Shown here: positions 11,586-23,386 of the stretch, piece by piece
How positions within the stretch are numbered: position 1 is the first letter of the stretch
Layout: every line of letters begins with the position of its first letter
Source of the DNA: Sorex araneus
Taxonomy: Eukaryota > Chordata > Mammalia > Eulipotyphla > Soricidae
Assembly (NCBI RefSeq): GCF_027595985.1
Contig: NC_073305.1
Location: forward strand, 27,510,134-27,574,133
DNA length: 64,000 nucleotides
Reading direction: 5' to 3'
Translations under genes and position numbers: made by a program
Notes under the pieces: model-generated
The model's input: only the letters and a program-made list of their open reading frames with translations
Databases searched by the model: none
Told to the model about the DNA's origin: nothing

Positions 11586-11754
11586 GAAAATTAGAATTGA
11601 TTACCTAGCAATAGACTATTGATGTAAGTCAATTTCTGAAAACTATTTAACCTCGTAGGTGCTTGTAGTACTACTGCCCTAGGGTCAGTGTGGATGTGGT
11701 TGTAGGTGTATACATATACCTAATCTCCTCCATGAAGCTGACTTCTGGTTTTGA

Positions 11755-11918
11755 CTTTTGTTAGGGGATCAAACCTTAATGTGCCTAGGTCTTACTTTGA
11801 TTCTACAGTCAGGGATCACTCCTCATAGTGTTCAGGGAATCACATGCTATGTTGGGGATCAAACCGGGAGTAGTCACATGCAAGGCAAATACCTTACAGT
11901 CTAATTCTCTAGCCCCTC
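11755..11918 (-). mobile_element. Family A-like SINE, diverged
   Basis: Antisense body 'cagtcagggatcactcctcatagtgttcagggaatcacatgctatgttggggatcaaacc' and head 'atgcaaggcaaatacc...attctctagcccc'. No TSD identified. Confidence 0.75.
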
Positions 11919-12189
11919 CAAGCTGACTTTTGACACCATTTAATTCCTGAATACAGTCTTGTTACAGTCTTCCCTACTTTTTTTTTAACATCAATCTATC
12001 AATAATATCAATTTCCACTAACTATTCGTTTCTTTTTAAAACATAACTTATCTTGGTTTCCATTGCACTTCCTGCTCCTAATTTTCCTCTGATACCTCCT
12101 CTTGATAGATCTCATTTATTCCTGTGGATTTAATTACTATATCTATACTATACCTACATTGGAAAAAAAACACTTTTACCCCAAATCCT

Positions 12190-12545
12190 TATTCTCCTTC
12201 TCATTCTTGCTTATTTATCATACACAGTAGAGAGTTGAACACCACTCTGCTCCCGAGCCTGTTCTTTCACTGTTCTCTTCTCTCTGATGGAGGAACTATT
12301 CCATGAGTTGCCTAAGTATAAAACTGGCAACTCTTTCCCAATATTCTTACCCCACAGCTTTGCTTCTCAACATTTATTTATTTTCTCTCATTTTAAAAAA
12401 TCTAACCTCTCAACATTGCTTACTAATTCTACCTCCAGAATATTCTTGGACTCACCTACTTCTATTTTTCCCACTGCTCTAGTTTGTCGGGGCCATTATT
12501 ATCCTGTCATAGTATCTGCAGCCCCTATTATTAATCTTCTTCCCA
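12190..12545 (+). mobile_element. LINE-2-like remnant
   Basis: Parallels the L2 sense strand upstream of its 3' end: 'cattgcttactaattctacctccagaatattcttgg', 'actcacctacttct', 'cactgctctagt', 'ggccattattatcctgtc'. Strongly decayed. The adjoining 11919-12189 and 12546-12821 are AT-rich with nothing recognised. Confidence 0.5.
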
Positions 12546-12821
12546 GTAATGGTCCCTTCCATTTATTTTCATAACAAAGTCAGAGAATTAAACTTGTCCT
12601 TAGATATTTTTTGCTTGTAAATTTCTTTCGGATATTTTGTAAAGCATAGGTACTCATTCACACATCTTTTTTTTTGGCATAGAGTTATACTCATGTTCAA
12701 ATACTACAAAGGAGTCAGTAATACTTAATCAAAAATAGCTTCGTCTATTTTTTGTCAAAAATATTTGAAAATTAATCTAAACTAGAGTTGATACCAGTCA
12801 TTATCTTCTTAAAAATATATG

Positions 12822-12965
12822 AATAGAGCCAGAGAGATAGTCAGAAGATATGGTACTTGTCTTGCATACAGCTGACCTAGGTTGACTCCTGGGTACCCCA
12901 TACGGACCCCTGAGCATTGCCAGAAGTAATTCCTGATCATTGCTAGGTGTGGCACCCATCAAAAT
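12822..12965 (+). mobile_element. Family A SINE, diverged
   Basis: 'agagccagagagatagtcagaag' head, 'gttgactcctgggtaccccatacgg' around the B box, and 'cattgctaggtgtggcacccatcaaaa' end. Confidence 0.75.
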
Positions 12966-13041
12966 TTTTTAAATTCACAAGCAGCTGGAAATTTTACCAT
13001 TTCCCCCAATAAATTCCCTTTGCCCTACATATATTTTATAG

Positions 13042-13258
13042 GGACCAACCTAGGAGGTGCTGGTGGTGACAGGACCCTCAGGGTCTTTCTCAAAAATGCT
13101 CTACCCTGAGTGCTGTCATTCAGTTCTCAGAGTTCATCAGGGCAATGCCTGGTAGCACTGAGTGGGGAGAGACGGTTCCTGCAGAGCAAGAATATTTAAC
13201 TCAGGACCACTTACATGCTTAACATATGCTCTTCCCACCTGAGCTATTCCCCAGCCCT
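13042..13258 (-). mobile_element. Degenerate SINE-like element
   Basis: Its right end, 'catgcttaacatatgctcttcccacctgagctattccccagccc', is a recognisable antisense tRNA-type head. The body is longer than family A and not alignable by eye. Could be an old relative or a composite. Confidence 0.4.
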
Positions 13259-13363
13259 TCATATAGGCTTTATCCTAAGAAAATAACTAGTGATTGTTTA
13301 ATTATCCTATCATACAGAGAATTTTAATTTTTGTTACCATAAAACTCTAAATCTTAATAATTT

Positions 13364-13540
13364 TTTTTTGCTTTTTTTGGGTCACACCCGGCGATGCACA
13401 GGGGTTACTCCTAGCTCATGCACTCAGGAATTACACCTGGCGGTGTTCAGGGGACCATATGGGATGTTGGGAATAGAACCCGGGTCAGCTGAGAGGAAGG
13501 CAAACACCCTACACACAATGCTATCTCTCCAGCCCCAAAG
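13364..13540 (-). mobile_element. Family A SINE with 12 bp TSD
   Basis: Near-consensus copy: 'tttttgggtcacacccggcgatgcacaggggttactcc' to 'atgctatctctccagcccc'. TSD tcttaataattt at 13352-13363 and 13541-13552. A relatively recent insertion. Confidence 0.92.
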
Positions 13541-13696
13541 TCTTAATAATTTATGACAGATTGAGGCACCATTAGACTTCTTACAATGGAATTGATAAAG
13601 TAACATAAATAGACGATATTTAGAAAACTGGTCATTAAACATAAAAAGGAAAATTATATTAAAATGTCACTTTTCAATGAGATAGTAAGCTTAAAT

Positions 13697-13870
13697 GTTT
13701 TTTATTGAGGTTCTGTGATTTGAAGAACCGTTATTGGTAGTTTTCCATTCATATAATTTCAACACCTAACCCATCACCAATGTACCCACTTCCCTGTCCC
13801 AATGCCCCTACCTTTAAACCCCTCTTCCACAAGAATATTTTCTTTAACTCTTTAGTGTTGTGGTAAATAG
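13697..13870 (-). mobile_element. Possible diverged L1 3' end
   Basis: 'tttttattgaggttctgtgatttgaag', then a pyrimidine-rich tract with 'cacctaacccatcaccaatgtaccc', has the layout of the antisense L1 3' ends elsewhere in this window (compare 59090-59220). Identity is low. Confidence 0.45.
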
Positions 13871-14433
13871 TGCTTATTTCTAAAATATAACTGTTTCAAA
13901 CTATATGTTATATCATATTTAGCCTTATCAGTATGATTTTTGAGAAATTATGATGAGATAAATTACTATGTGAACTAGGAAGAAATTTTATTATAATATG
14001 ACAGTCATTTAAGCTACTTCTAAGCTTAACATGCTTCAAATCACATGATGCATTATTAAAAATTATTTACAATGATGTATCAGTTTTCAACTTGATTAGA
14101 TGCTTCTTCGACTTTATGAAAAGCAGATAGTACATCTTACAACTTGTGAAAAAATTTTTACCAGTTATTAGAGTTATTTACTTGGTCAATAATGTCTGAC
14201 AAGTATACAAAAAGAGCTTTAGAAAAAATTTATCAGATGATAATTAATTTCATTTTTTCACTTAGAATCAGTGTACCTTTGGATCTAAAATTAGTCAAAA
14301 CTTAAGCCTTAAAATCACATATACATATATAAATTCCACATCTCCCTTTATTTTTTATAATCTATTCAAGCTCTTAGATTTGTGCCAAAGTTCAGTTTTC
14401 TAGGTTATTTCATCCAACTTTAATAATTATGAC
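13871..14433. other. Intergenic, AT-rich, nothing recognised
   Basis: No repeat or coding signature visible. Confidence 0.5.
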
Positions 14434-14590
14434 AAGGGCTGGGGAAATAATTCAGTGGTCAGAGGCAAAGGCTGTGCATTCACAGGGCCTAGAATCTATC
14501 TCAGCATTGTATGACACCCCGATCACCTCTTAGTGTGGCCCTGATGATCCACCAAGCCCCAATGGGCTGAACAATGTAGCATCACAAAGC
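14434..14590 (+). mobile_element. Diverged tRNA-headed SINE
   Basis: 'agggctggggaaataattcagtggtcagaggcaaaggctg' head followed by a body that matches family A only loosely ('ctcttagtgtggccctgatga'). Possibly an older subfamily. Confidence 0.55.
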
Positions 14591-14718
14591 CAAACACTAT
14601 CCATCAGAGTAGTTTGCTAAAGTTTGTTGAGAGTGCTGCTGCCACCTGAGGACTATTTGTGAAAGTACCCATTATAAAAATGAGAGGTGGACATAAATGT
14701 GGGCTTTAGATAATCATT

Positions 14719-14720
<2 letters not shown>

Positions 14721-14782
<62 letters not shown>

Positions 14783-14800
14783 TCATCCATCTATCTCTCT
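14721..14800. repeat. (ATCT)n microsatellite
   Basis: Fifteen perfect ATCT units at 14721-14780, then an interrupted extension (tttcatccatctatctctct). Likely length-polymorphic. Confidence 0.95.
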
Positions 14801-14904
14801 GAGTGTGTGTGTATATATATAGTAATATCATTTCAGGTGAAAATACAGAATGAAAACAACAAAATCCACCATTGAAGTAGGGGTCTTAATTTTCATTTAT
14901 TTAT

Positions 14905-15255
14905 TTACCTTTTGGGGAGGGAGAGGTTTTGGAAACACATCTGGCAGTACTCATGGACAATGCCTGGACTGGTTCTCAAGAGTCACTCCCAGTGGTGCTT
15001 GAGGTACTGTGAGGTAATAAGGCTCAAATCAGGGACTTCTGGACGCCCTGAGCTCTTTTTTTTTTCTTTTTGGGTCACACCCAGAAATGCACAGGGGTTA
15101 CTCCTGGCTCACTCAGGAATTACTCCCTGGCAGTGCTCAGTGGACCATATGCGATGCTGGGAATCGAACCCGGGTCAGCCGTGTGCAAGGTAAACGCCCT
15201 ATCCACTGTATTATCGCTCCAGCCCTGCACTGAGCTCTTTGAGCTAACTCCCTGA
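14905..15255 (-). mobile_element. Old SINE split by a younger SINE
   Basis: Left part 'gaaacacatctggcagtactcatggacaatgcc...aataaggctcaaatcagggacttctggacgccctgagctc'; right part 'gagctaactccctg', on either side of the nested copy at 15059-15229. The joined order corresponds to an antisense tRNA-headed element. Confidence 0.55.
15059..15229 (-). mobile_element. Family A SINE nested in old SINE, 11 bp TSD
   Basis: Close to consensus, with T-rich tail, 'gggtcacacccag', 'gctgggaatcgaacccgggtcagcc' and 'tattatcgctccagccc'. TSD ctgagctcttt at 15048-15058 and 15230-15240. Confidence 0.92.
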
Positions 15256-15374
15256 AATTAAAAAAAAAAAAAAAGAGGTCTTAAATGAAACTATCTGATA
15301 CATGATTTTAAGGTCAGGTTTTAAAAAAATTAATCAGGAAAGAAGGTATTTCTATAAGCTAATGATTGCTGCAT

Positions 15375-15525
15375 TTCTTTCTTTTGGGGGAATGAGAAGA
15401 TTGGAACTACACCTGCCAGCACTCAGGGATCACTCCCAGTGGTGGCTGGGGCTTGCAGGGATTGAACTGCGGTCAGTCACATGAAAGAAAAGCACCTTAA
15501 TCCATGTGCTACCTCTCTGCTACAA
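15375..15525 (-). mobile_element. Family A-like SINE, diverged
   Basis: Antisense body 'cagcactcagggatcactcccagtggtggctgggg' and head 'gggattgaactgcggtcagtcacatg...gtgctacctctctgc'. Confidence 0.75.
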
Positions 15526-16055
15526 CAAAGTATTTATTTTATGTATTCTTATTATAAAAAATACTTGGCAGGAATGAATAGATAATTGGAGATGTTAATT
15601 AGAAACACAGAAAATTTAGTCTAAGTAAAAACTACAAAAAGTATTACTGATGCACTTATAGATTCACTAACTTACTATAGAAAATATTAGAGCTATTTTC
15701 TTCCCCAAACATTATTGAATATGTACTATAATTAACAACTCCTTATAAAGATAATAGTTATTTTTAATTTATAAGCTGAAAAAATATTAACTTTGTTATA
15801 TATTAATCTTATTGAAACTGTAAAACTACTGAAAATAAATTTTCATATTACTTTTCTTAAAATAAGACAAATTATGTGGCTAACACAGTTAAATGGAGTT
15901 CTCTTACTGAAATTAAAGAAGTTCTTTCTCTTTAATAAAGAAGATAAAAATGACTATAAGGAATGCTCTTCATACATACACTTACTTCCTAATACTTTTT
16001 ACAACTTGGAATATTCTAGTTCTAAAATAAACATAGCAAGGAACTTTGCCTTGAA
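15526..16055. other. Intergenic, AT-rich
   Basis: A 95-codon open frame (15793-16080) runs into the neighbouring L1 and has a Lys/Ile/Asn-heavy composition expected from AT-rich noncoding DNA. Nothing else recognised. Confidence 0.45.
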
Positions 16056-16632
16056 TTTTTCTCTTTGGAAAACAATATGAAGATTTCTCAAAAAACTTAT
16101 AATTGAGTTTTCAGACTACTCAGTGAATCCACTTCCTTGTGCCTACCCCAAGGGTCCTAAGATTCTATTTTTAAAAGAATCTGTGCTTCCCCAATATTCA
16201 CAATAGTCAAGACATGGAACAACCCAAGTGTCCAAAATATATGATTGGATAATGAAATTGGTATATATACATAGTAGAGTACTACTCAACTATAAAGAAA
16301 GATGAAATTGTATAATGTGGCACTACATGGATGGAATAAGAGGGTATCTTTGCCGAGTGAAGCCAGTCAGAAAGAGAGGGACAGATATAGGATATTCTCT
16401 GTCATTTATAAAATATAAAGAAACAGTAATAAAATGACAGATGCACCAGAACTTGAGGGCTGGTCTACAGAACTAAGTTTACCTAGTGCAGGAGTGGGAT
16501 GGGAGGAAGCGGTTCTTTGGATATTGGAGGTGGGAAGGAAGCATTATGGAGGTGGATGCTGGAACAATGCATGCATGGAATTGTATTGCATAGAACAGTA
16601 TTGCAATTCACAGCACCTCAATTAAAATGGGG
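16056..16632 (+). mobile_element. Decayed L1 ORF2 end and 3' UTR
   Basis: 'ggaaaacaatatgaagatttctcaaaaaacttat', 'caatattcacaatagtcaagacatgg', 'gagtactactcaactataaag' and 'gccgagtgaagccagtcagaaagag' follow the order of an L1 ORF2 C-terminus and beyond. It ends near 'acctcaattaaaatgg'. Multiple stops. Confidence 0.8.
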
Positions 16633-17856
16633 GGACATTGTACTAGTCCTGCCTTTTCATATATATTTCAAAAAATTCTTATAGTCTTATATATGATGCC
16701 ACATTTTGTCCTTAACAGAAACGCTTTATAAATAAGAGGAAATCTCAAATTCAAAACTACAAAATTGTTCCTGGATAAAAGAAATCATCACCAATATCAG
16801 TGTTTTAAATTATCTATGTATTTGTGATCCCATAATAACTAGAGCAAGATTCGGACATGTGAGTGAGACTTTTGTCTCTTTTCAGTGAAGAGGGAAACTA
16901 CCACTATGATAGTATGAGAAGAAAAGCCAAGCCATGTGAGTTCTTGGTCACGAGGGTGTTAAATTCTCAAATAAGCTTTCAGAGTACAAAAGGAATGAAT
17001 GAACTTGAAACTGGTTAGCTAACTGTTCGTGTTTGTGACATTCTGAGCCCAAGTGAATGAGTTCTGGGGTTTAGAATATCTTGCTCTGATATATAAGATA
17101 TAACCTCATATCATTTCACTGCTTGAATGACTTTGCTCTCAGGTTCAAAGCCAACTGTGTTCATGTTCTCTATGTTCACATAAAGGGTATGAGGGGCTGT
17201 GTTCACAGCCTCTAAGCACCAGCCAGATAATTTAGATTTTTTAAACCTACTAGGATTTTTTCTTTTTGCGCTTTCCTTAATCTGAAATACTTTCTTCTCT
17301 CTTGCTTTCTGAAGTGTGAATTGTCTGACTGATCTCACCTTTGAATGTCAGTTCTTTTTACTGCTCACCTTCATTCCCAGTCCAACCCAGCTTGTATTAG
17401 GTACTCCTAAACACATGTGGCATAATCCCACAACCCCCTACTGTGTCTCAAATTAGTTACAGTAATTATGAGTTAATTAGAATACATATGAATCTACAGG
17501 AATAGTAGTATTGGTTTATTCATCATCAATTTCTGTATCAATTTCTAGCCCATAGTTAAATGGAGAAAAAATTTTCAATACATGAACTTTACATATTCAA
17601 ATAAATCCTAAAAGTGATTACATGCACTAACTTTTAGATTTTTCTATTGCTCAAAAAAAGGTTAGGAATTTCTGAACCCAAAGAATTACACAAACCAATT
17701 ACAATGATCCCAGAGGTCTTATCAAGACGAATTTGGAAATAGACATGAACAAGGACTCATTTTTCAATGAGCAAAGTATTCTTCTTTCAAAACCTGTACT
17801 TCTGGCCCACTTTTACGCTATTATTTTAAAGTAATACCTTTTATTTTTTATTTAAA
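16633..17856. other. Intergenic, nothing recognised
   Basis: A minus-strand 75-codon frame (17111-17338) and other short frames lack any family motif. No repeat family could be assigned. Confidence 0.5.
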
Positions 17857-18208
17857 ATTTTTTTTTATTAGAGTATCACTGTGATGTTCAGTTACAAACT
17901 TATGAACTTTTGTGTTTGCATTTCACTCATACAGTGATCATTTACCCATCCTTCCACCAGTGCCCATTCACCTCCACCAATTATCTCAGTATCCCTCTCA
18001 CCACACCCACATCATCTCCTACCACCCCATCCTGCCTCTGTGGCAGGGCATTCCCTTTTGTTCTCTCTCCTTTGGGGTGTTGCAGTTTGCAATAGAGGTA
18101 TTGAGTGGCCTTCGTGTTTGGTCTATAGTCTACTTTTAGTTTGCATCTTCCAACCCGAATGGGTCCTCCCAACATCCTCTACTTGGCGTTCCCTTCTCTA
18201 TCTGAGAA
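17857..18208 (-). mobile_element. L1 3' UTR fragment
   Basis: 'ttattagagtatcactgtgatgttcagttacaaac', then the pyrimidine-rich 3' UTR ('cttccaccagtgcccattcacctccacc', 'cctctgtggcagggcattccc') and 'gtttggtctatagtctac'. It parallels the plus-strand copies at 42620-42900 and 56330-56620. Confidence 0.8.
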
Positions 18209-18815
18209 GGGAACACTTTTAATCTAAAGAATACAGTCACCAAATCTCTCTGTGCACTATGAGATGATTCACCTATACAATATGATACCTTAGTGGGCAC
18301 ATAGTTCTTAATTTGTAAATTAATCATTGCCTTTTCTATTTTTTCACAATTTGAGTTTGAGCCATAGACTATATATTATCAAAATGACAACAAAAGTTGA
18401 CAAATATTCATGCTCTTTGTTTATTTTCTAGTAGAACTGGTGACAAATTTGATGTTGGAAGATCAGGTAGACACAAAAATAAAACAGAAGCTTTCAAATT
18501 ACTACAGATGTCTTAAAATTATAACTTATTATTCTACTAAACAGGTAGTTCTTATAATTATTCATGATTGCTATGAAGACTATATTTTGGAATTCTCTGG
18601 CTTTTATCACCCATGTATTAATGTATTCTGGAGTTTTTTGCTTTGTTTTGTTTTTTGGTAAGGGAGTTCTCCAAAGGTGCTGAGAGCATGGGGTTCTCCA
18701 TATGTATTTCTTCTTTCTAACCTCTCCCCCATTCAATAAATGATTAAGATAATTTTAAAGTACATAAACAATACAATTAAAAATTAAAACTACAAAAGCC
18801 TATTAAAAAGAATAA
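18209..18815. other. Intergenic, nothing recognised
   Basis: AT-rich. Open frames at 18410-18736 occur on both strands over the same DNA and look like chance. Confidence 0.45.
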
Positions 18816-18955
18816 CAAGGGTCAGGAAAATATTCAAGGCATTTGCCTTATATGCAGCTGACCAGGTTCAGTTCCTGGCACCCAAGTCCACCAGGAGTGA
18901 TCCTGAGAACAGAGCCAGGGATAAACCCTGAGCAATGCTGGGTGTGGCCGAAACT
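18816..18955 (+). mobile_element. Family A SINE, diverged
   Basis: 'ggcatttgccttatatgcagctgacc', 'gttcagttcctggcacccaag', 'gagcaatgctgggtgtggccgaaac'. The head start is eroded. Confidence 0.75.
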
Positions 18956-19729
18956 TCCTTCCATCATCCACAAAAAGGAGAATAACAGATGTATCAGGTA
19001 CCATGGATAAATTAATTTTATTAATGGTGAATCTTAGCAATTTAAATGCTTCAGGTTTCTTGGCAACTAAGAATATATTGGGAAAATAATAGGGTAGCTC
19101 AGTTCTGAATCTAATAAACAAACTCGTACAGATTTATTCTTTGCTGTATAAAGTATTTTCCCATTACCATCTAGTCAGAGACAAAACTTAACACAGATTT
19201 TACAAAATATTTTCATGTTTTAATCTTCTGAGTCACTGACAAAATACTTAAATATAGAATATGAAGTGAACAGGAAGGTTGACTCATAGGTTTTGTTACC
19301 TTTTTGTTATTATTTATTTTGTCATTATACATTGATAAATTTATTACATATATATTATTGATATACACTGTCCCCATTTCTTGCAGAAATCTCCCAAGGT
19401 GATTTTATTACTCTTATGAAGAAAGACAATATCAATCTTTTCAAACTTAGCAAATGACCTACTTATTGAAGAGATCAAAGGATCAAAATAGAAATGCATT
19501 TTAGCACTAGAAAATAATGTTTGTTAGATTTTATATATATAATATATATACATTTGATCTATTAATTTGATTTGTTAACAGCACATTCTTTGAAGTGATC
19601 AAATATAGTGAATTTTATCTAATAGAGATAAAATCAAGTTCTTGTAAATGAGAACTATAGTTTCTGAAAGAAAGGAATGTCTCACTTGGGTTAATTTTTT
19701 TAAACAGTTAAAACTTTTAATTTTTAACA
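18956..19729. other. Intergenic, AT-rich
   Basis: Includes a short (TA)-rich stretch at 19531-19552. No gene or repeat family assigned. Confidence 0.5.
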
Positions 19730-19917
19730 GGGCTGGAGCGATAGCACAGTGGGTAGGGCATTTGCCTTGCACGTGGCCAACCTGCGTTCAATTCCCAGCA
19801 TCCCATATGGTCCCTGAGCACCGCCAGGAGTAATTCCTGAGTGTAGAGCCAGGAGTAACCCTGTGCATCACCAGGTGTGACCCAAAAAGAAAAAAAGAAA
19901 AAGAAAAAGGAAAAAAT
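19730..19917 (+). mobile_element. Family A SINE, near consensus
   Basis: 'gggctggagcgatagcacagtgggtagggc' to 'aggtgtgacccaaaaag' with an (AAAAAG)n tail. The flanks carry an imperfect repeat around 'aaacttttaattt' / 'aaactttaaattt', possibly a decayed TSD. Confidence 0.92.
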
Positions 19918-22900
19918 AGAATAAAAAAACTTTAAATTTATTTGAAACTTGACATAATGACTTAGCTATCATCATTTGCATCATCAGAAGTTGACAGTTT
20001 CTTCTTTTTTGCATTCAATCTAATGACATTATAGAGGAGATATATTATCACTTATTTATACTTAAACCAGCTCTACAAAGGAAAAATAAGCTATAAATTT
20101 GAGATGGTGTATTTCACCATGAAAGTAAAAGAGCATGCAGTTTTTCATGGCTAGTAATTTATATAATTGGAATATGATATTCATCTAATATAATTAATGA
20201 AGAGTCAAGTTATTTATATCTTCTGGAAATTGGGCTTATGTTGCCCTCTGTATGGTAAATGAGACTGTAAAAATATCTCATAGGTAGGTTACAATTATAT
20301 TTCTCTATTTCTTTTCCAGACTAGAATTTTTTGCCCCCTTTTATAATTTAAAAGTGAAATAACAAATGACTTAAAACAGTAATTGATAATGCTACAATCT
20401 CATACCATTGTCTCAGGCAAGTTCGGAATCAAGGAATAAATACAAGAGAGAAATAAAGACTGGTGGTATAATTAATCAAGACCAGTAGAAAAATGTTGAT
20501 GTGCAGGCAGTAAGGAAAATAGAGGGTAAGGAGGAAGATTTAATGTGAATCTTGTCTCTTAATAACAATAACTGCCATGAAATAGGACACTAGTCTTGTG
20601 ACTATAACAAGTTTCAAAGTCCAGGAATCAGTGAACCAAATTAGATGAAGCAAAGTGTCAGAGCTATTTTAATAGGAAGCAGAGGTCTGGGAGGCAAGAG
20701 AGCAGAGAACTAAAGAAAATATTCTGATCCAAAGAGGCAAAGAACTAAATTCAGGCAAACTATGGAGTGTGCTACAGAAGAGTCTGCTTTAAAAACTATG
20801 GAATGAAGGTCAGCTACATAGACATGTTGAATGTGAACTCTCATGAACAAGGGAAGCAATGTACAAAAAATTTGAAATGCTCCTTTGGTAGACTTTCAGA
20901 TTCTTATAGAGTGACTGAAATCTTTTAGAGCATCAGGATTAACACATATTCTATCAATGCCTTAAGCCTTTTACAATTAATTAAATAAACTGTAAACAGA
21001 AAACCAACATCTATAAAGCAGTGTTGCTTGTCAGACACTATGAGAATCATCAGAGCTATAAAACTGAGACATAGCCATAAAGGTTAAAACTTAAAGACTA
21101 GTTAAAAAGACATAAAACAATCAAAATGGAAAAATAACAGAAAACAAATATTTTTAAATACTCAAGAGAAAGAACAAGGATAGTAGTGGAGGAACACAGA
21201 CTTACTTTCCATGTGTGAGGCTCTGAGACCTGAGCTGAAGCTGGTACCACATGGCTGTCCTTTGCAGCTGGATGTGGCTCTGGTAGTCTCTGAGCACTTG
21301 GGGCTTCCAGTTACATCATCAAACTATCAGGCCTGCACAACTCGGCTAACAACACTGGAAATGGTTCCCAGGTACCACCTCCTCTAGCACAGCAGGAGGC
21401 CCCTATTAAAAATAGAAACAAGCTTAGATATTAAGGGAAGTCTACATATTGAAACTGGTTAGGAAATAGACTTCATCAGGTACAAAGGCATGTTCCAGGC
21501 TACTGAGTACTTGATCCAGGCACGGTGAAAATATATGGGTAGAATTTAAAATAGTTGGGGGTTAAAAGGAGGGGTTAAAGCCAGGTAGAGTTAAGAGCTG
21601 TATTTAGCCTTATCTATAGGGCACTGCTTCTCAGTGTGTGGCTTAAGGATCAATTGCATTAAGCATCATTAGAAAGGGAAATTCCAAAGGCCTCACCTGA
21701 AGCCTAGGGGACAGACTTTTTTAAAAAAAAGCCCTGCTAGTGATTATAATGCAGGATAAAGTTTTAAAATCATGGTTGCAAAAGAAAATAAGACTTATAG
21801 GGGTTAGTTAAGTATGGTCCCAATTTCTTTTTAGGAGGAAAGCTTGCCCAAGTATGAACAATGGACTAGACTAATGACCGAAGACCAAGGTTATTGTAAA
21901 ACAATAATCTGCATTGCATTTTGTATGATGACTTATTTTGTAAGAAGGTACTTCATAGTCTGTCACAAATTTGGGGTGGCTAACTAGGGGAGGACCAAAT
22001 ATCTCCAATGTTGAATTTTTCTAGGATGCATTTCTAAGAAGCAAGCACGAGAGAAACATGAAAGGAAGAAAAGAATGCATGGTTGTATTATAGTTGTTTC
22101 CCACTTTATATTTGACTAGCGCAGGATTCCAGGAAACCTTTGTCTTATAAAATATTCTTCAGAAATATCTTCCCAGGCTGGGGGCTGGGTGGAGAAGGAG
22201 AATGAGGAAAAATTTATCTGCTGCTGTATTCTATTCATTATTGATCAAGGCAGCCACATGGATATTAACGTCCCCTGCACATCTGGCTTCTATATGTGTG
22301 AAGACTGAGGGTCCCTAGAGATGTTCATGTGACAGAGTCAGGAAAGTAAGTAAGAGGTGTAAGGTATTCACAGGTTGTACCTACAAGATTATGATGATGT
22401 CCTCATGAAATTTGTGGTCATATATAAGGTTTGGAATAGAGATTTTAAGTGTAGACATCCTAAAGACATGTTTTTAGTTGGAAAAGAGTGAAAGACTGAA
22501 AAAGCAGCCATAGAGCTGAAATTCAGAGCAAGACTACCAGAAGCCAAAACTTCACCTGCACTGTCATGGTCTGAGATCTTGAATCTTTTTGTCAAACATC
22601 ACTTTTTTGTATTTCGTAGAGATAGTTTTCTCTACATGTTGAAAAATTTACCTCCTAATGGGTTCTATAGCTTAAATGTTTAAATTTTAACCTCAGGAAA
22701 ATAAAGACATACTTTAGTCGACATCAAAAATTTCCTAAGGGCAAAGCTCGACTGACTTATTCAAAGTTAGGCATCCATTCTTGGTTCATAGAGTATAGTT
22801 AAAGATGTCATGAAAGCACATGTGGACATAGAAAGCATATAACCAATTATATTATGAGATGATCAGGGTGTTAAGAGAAGAGCAGGGTATTAAGCATAAA

Positions 22901-23142
22901 TATGTCTTTCATACTTAAAGTGAGAAGATGTCTAAAGTAGAAAACATTTCTCAAAGCATGTACAGCCAGAAGAACCTATAGCCAAATATGAGAAAGTACA
23001 AAACAGAGTCTGATTAAGGTAAGAGTTACTGATAGGGTGAAGAACAGAAGCAATGTAAAGGAGGAATAAATAATGGACCATATTACCCATATTAGCTTCC
23101 TATGCTGTCTCTAATATCAGGACTGAAGCAACAAAGTTTTCC
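19918..23142. other. Intergenic, mostly unassigned
   Basis: About 3.2 kb without coding signal. At 21195-21420 there is a possible much-diverged plus-strand SINE ('acttactttccatgtgtgaggctctgag', 'agctggtaccacatggctg'). Near 21010-21110 a stretch resembles ancient MIR/L2-type sequence. Neither could be bounded. Confidence 0.4.
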
Positions 23143-23386
23143 TACTGTCACTTCCATCCTGTTGCTCATTGATTTGTTTGAGTGGGCACCAGTAATGTCT
23201 CCACTGTAAGACTTGTTATTACTGTTTTTGGCATATCGAATACACCACAGGTAGCTTGTCAAGCTCTGCCGTGCAGGCTAGATACTCTCCGTAGCTTGCC
23301 GAGCTCTCCCAGAGGGGCGGAGGAATCAAACATGGGTCGGCCGCATGAAGGCAAGCGTCCTACCCACTGTGTTATCGCTCCAGCCC
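23143..23386 (-). mobile_element. Family B SINE, short form
   Basis: In sense orientation the head is 'gggctggagcgataacacagtgggtagg' followed, right after the B box, by a body unlike family A ('ggagagctcggcaagctac', 'gatatgccaaaaacagtaa', 'acattactggtgcccactc'). The end is ggatggaagtgacagt. It lacks the internal block seen at 36.0-36.5 and 54.8-55.0 kb. Flanking DNA contains a loose repeat of 'caacaaagttttcct' / 'caacaaagtgttcct', not exact enough to call a TSD. Confidence 0.85.
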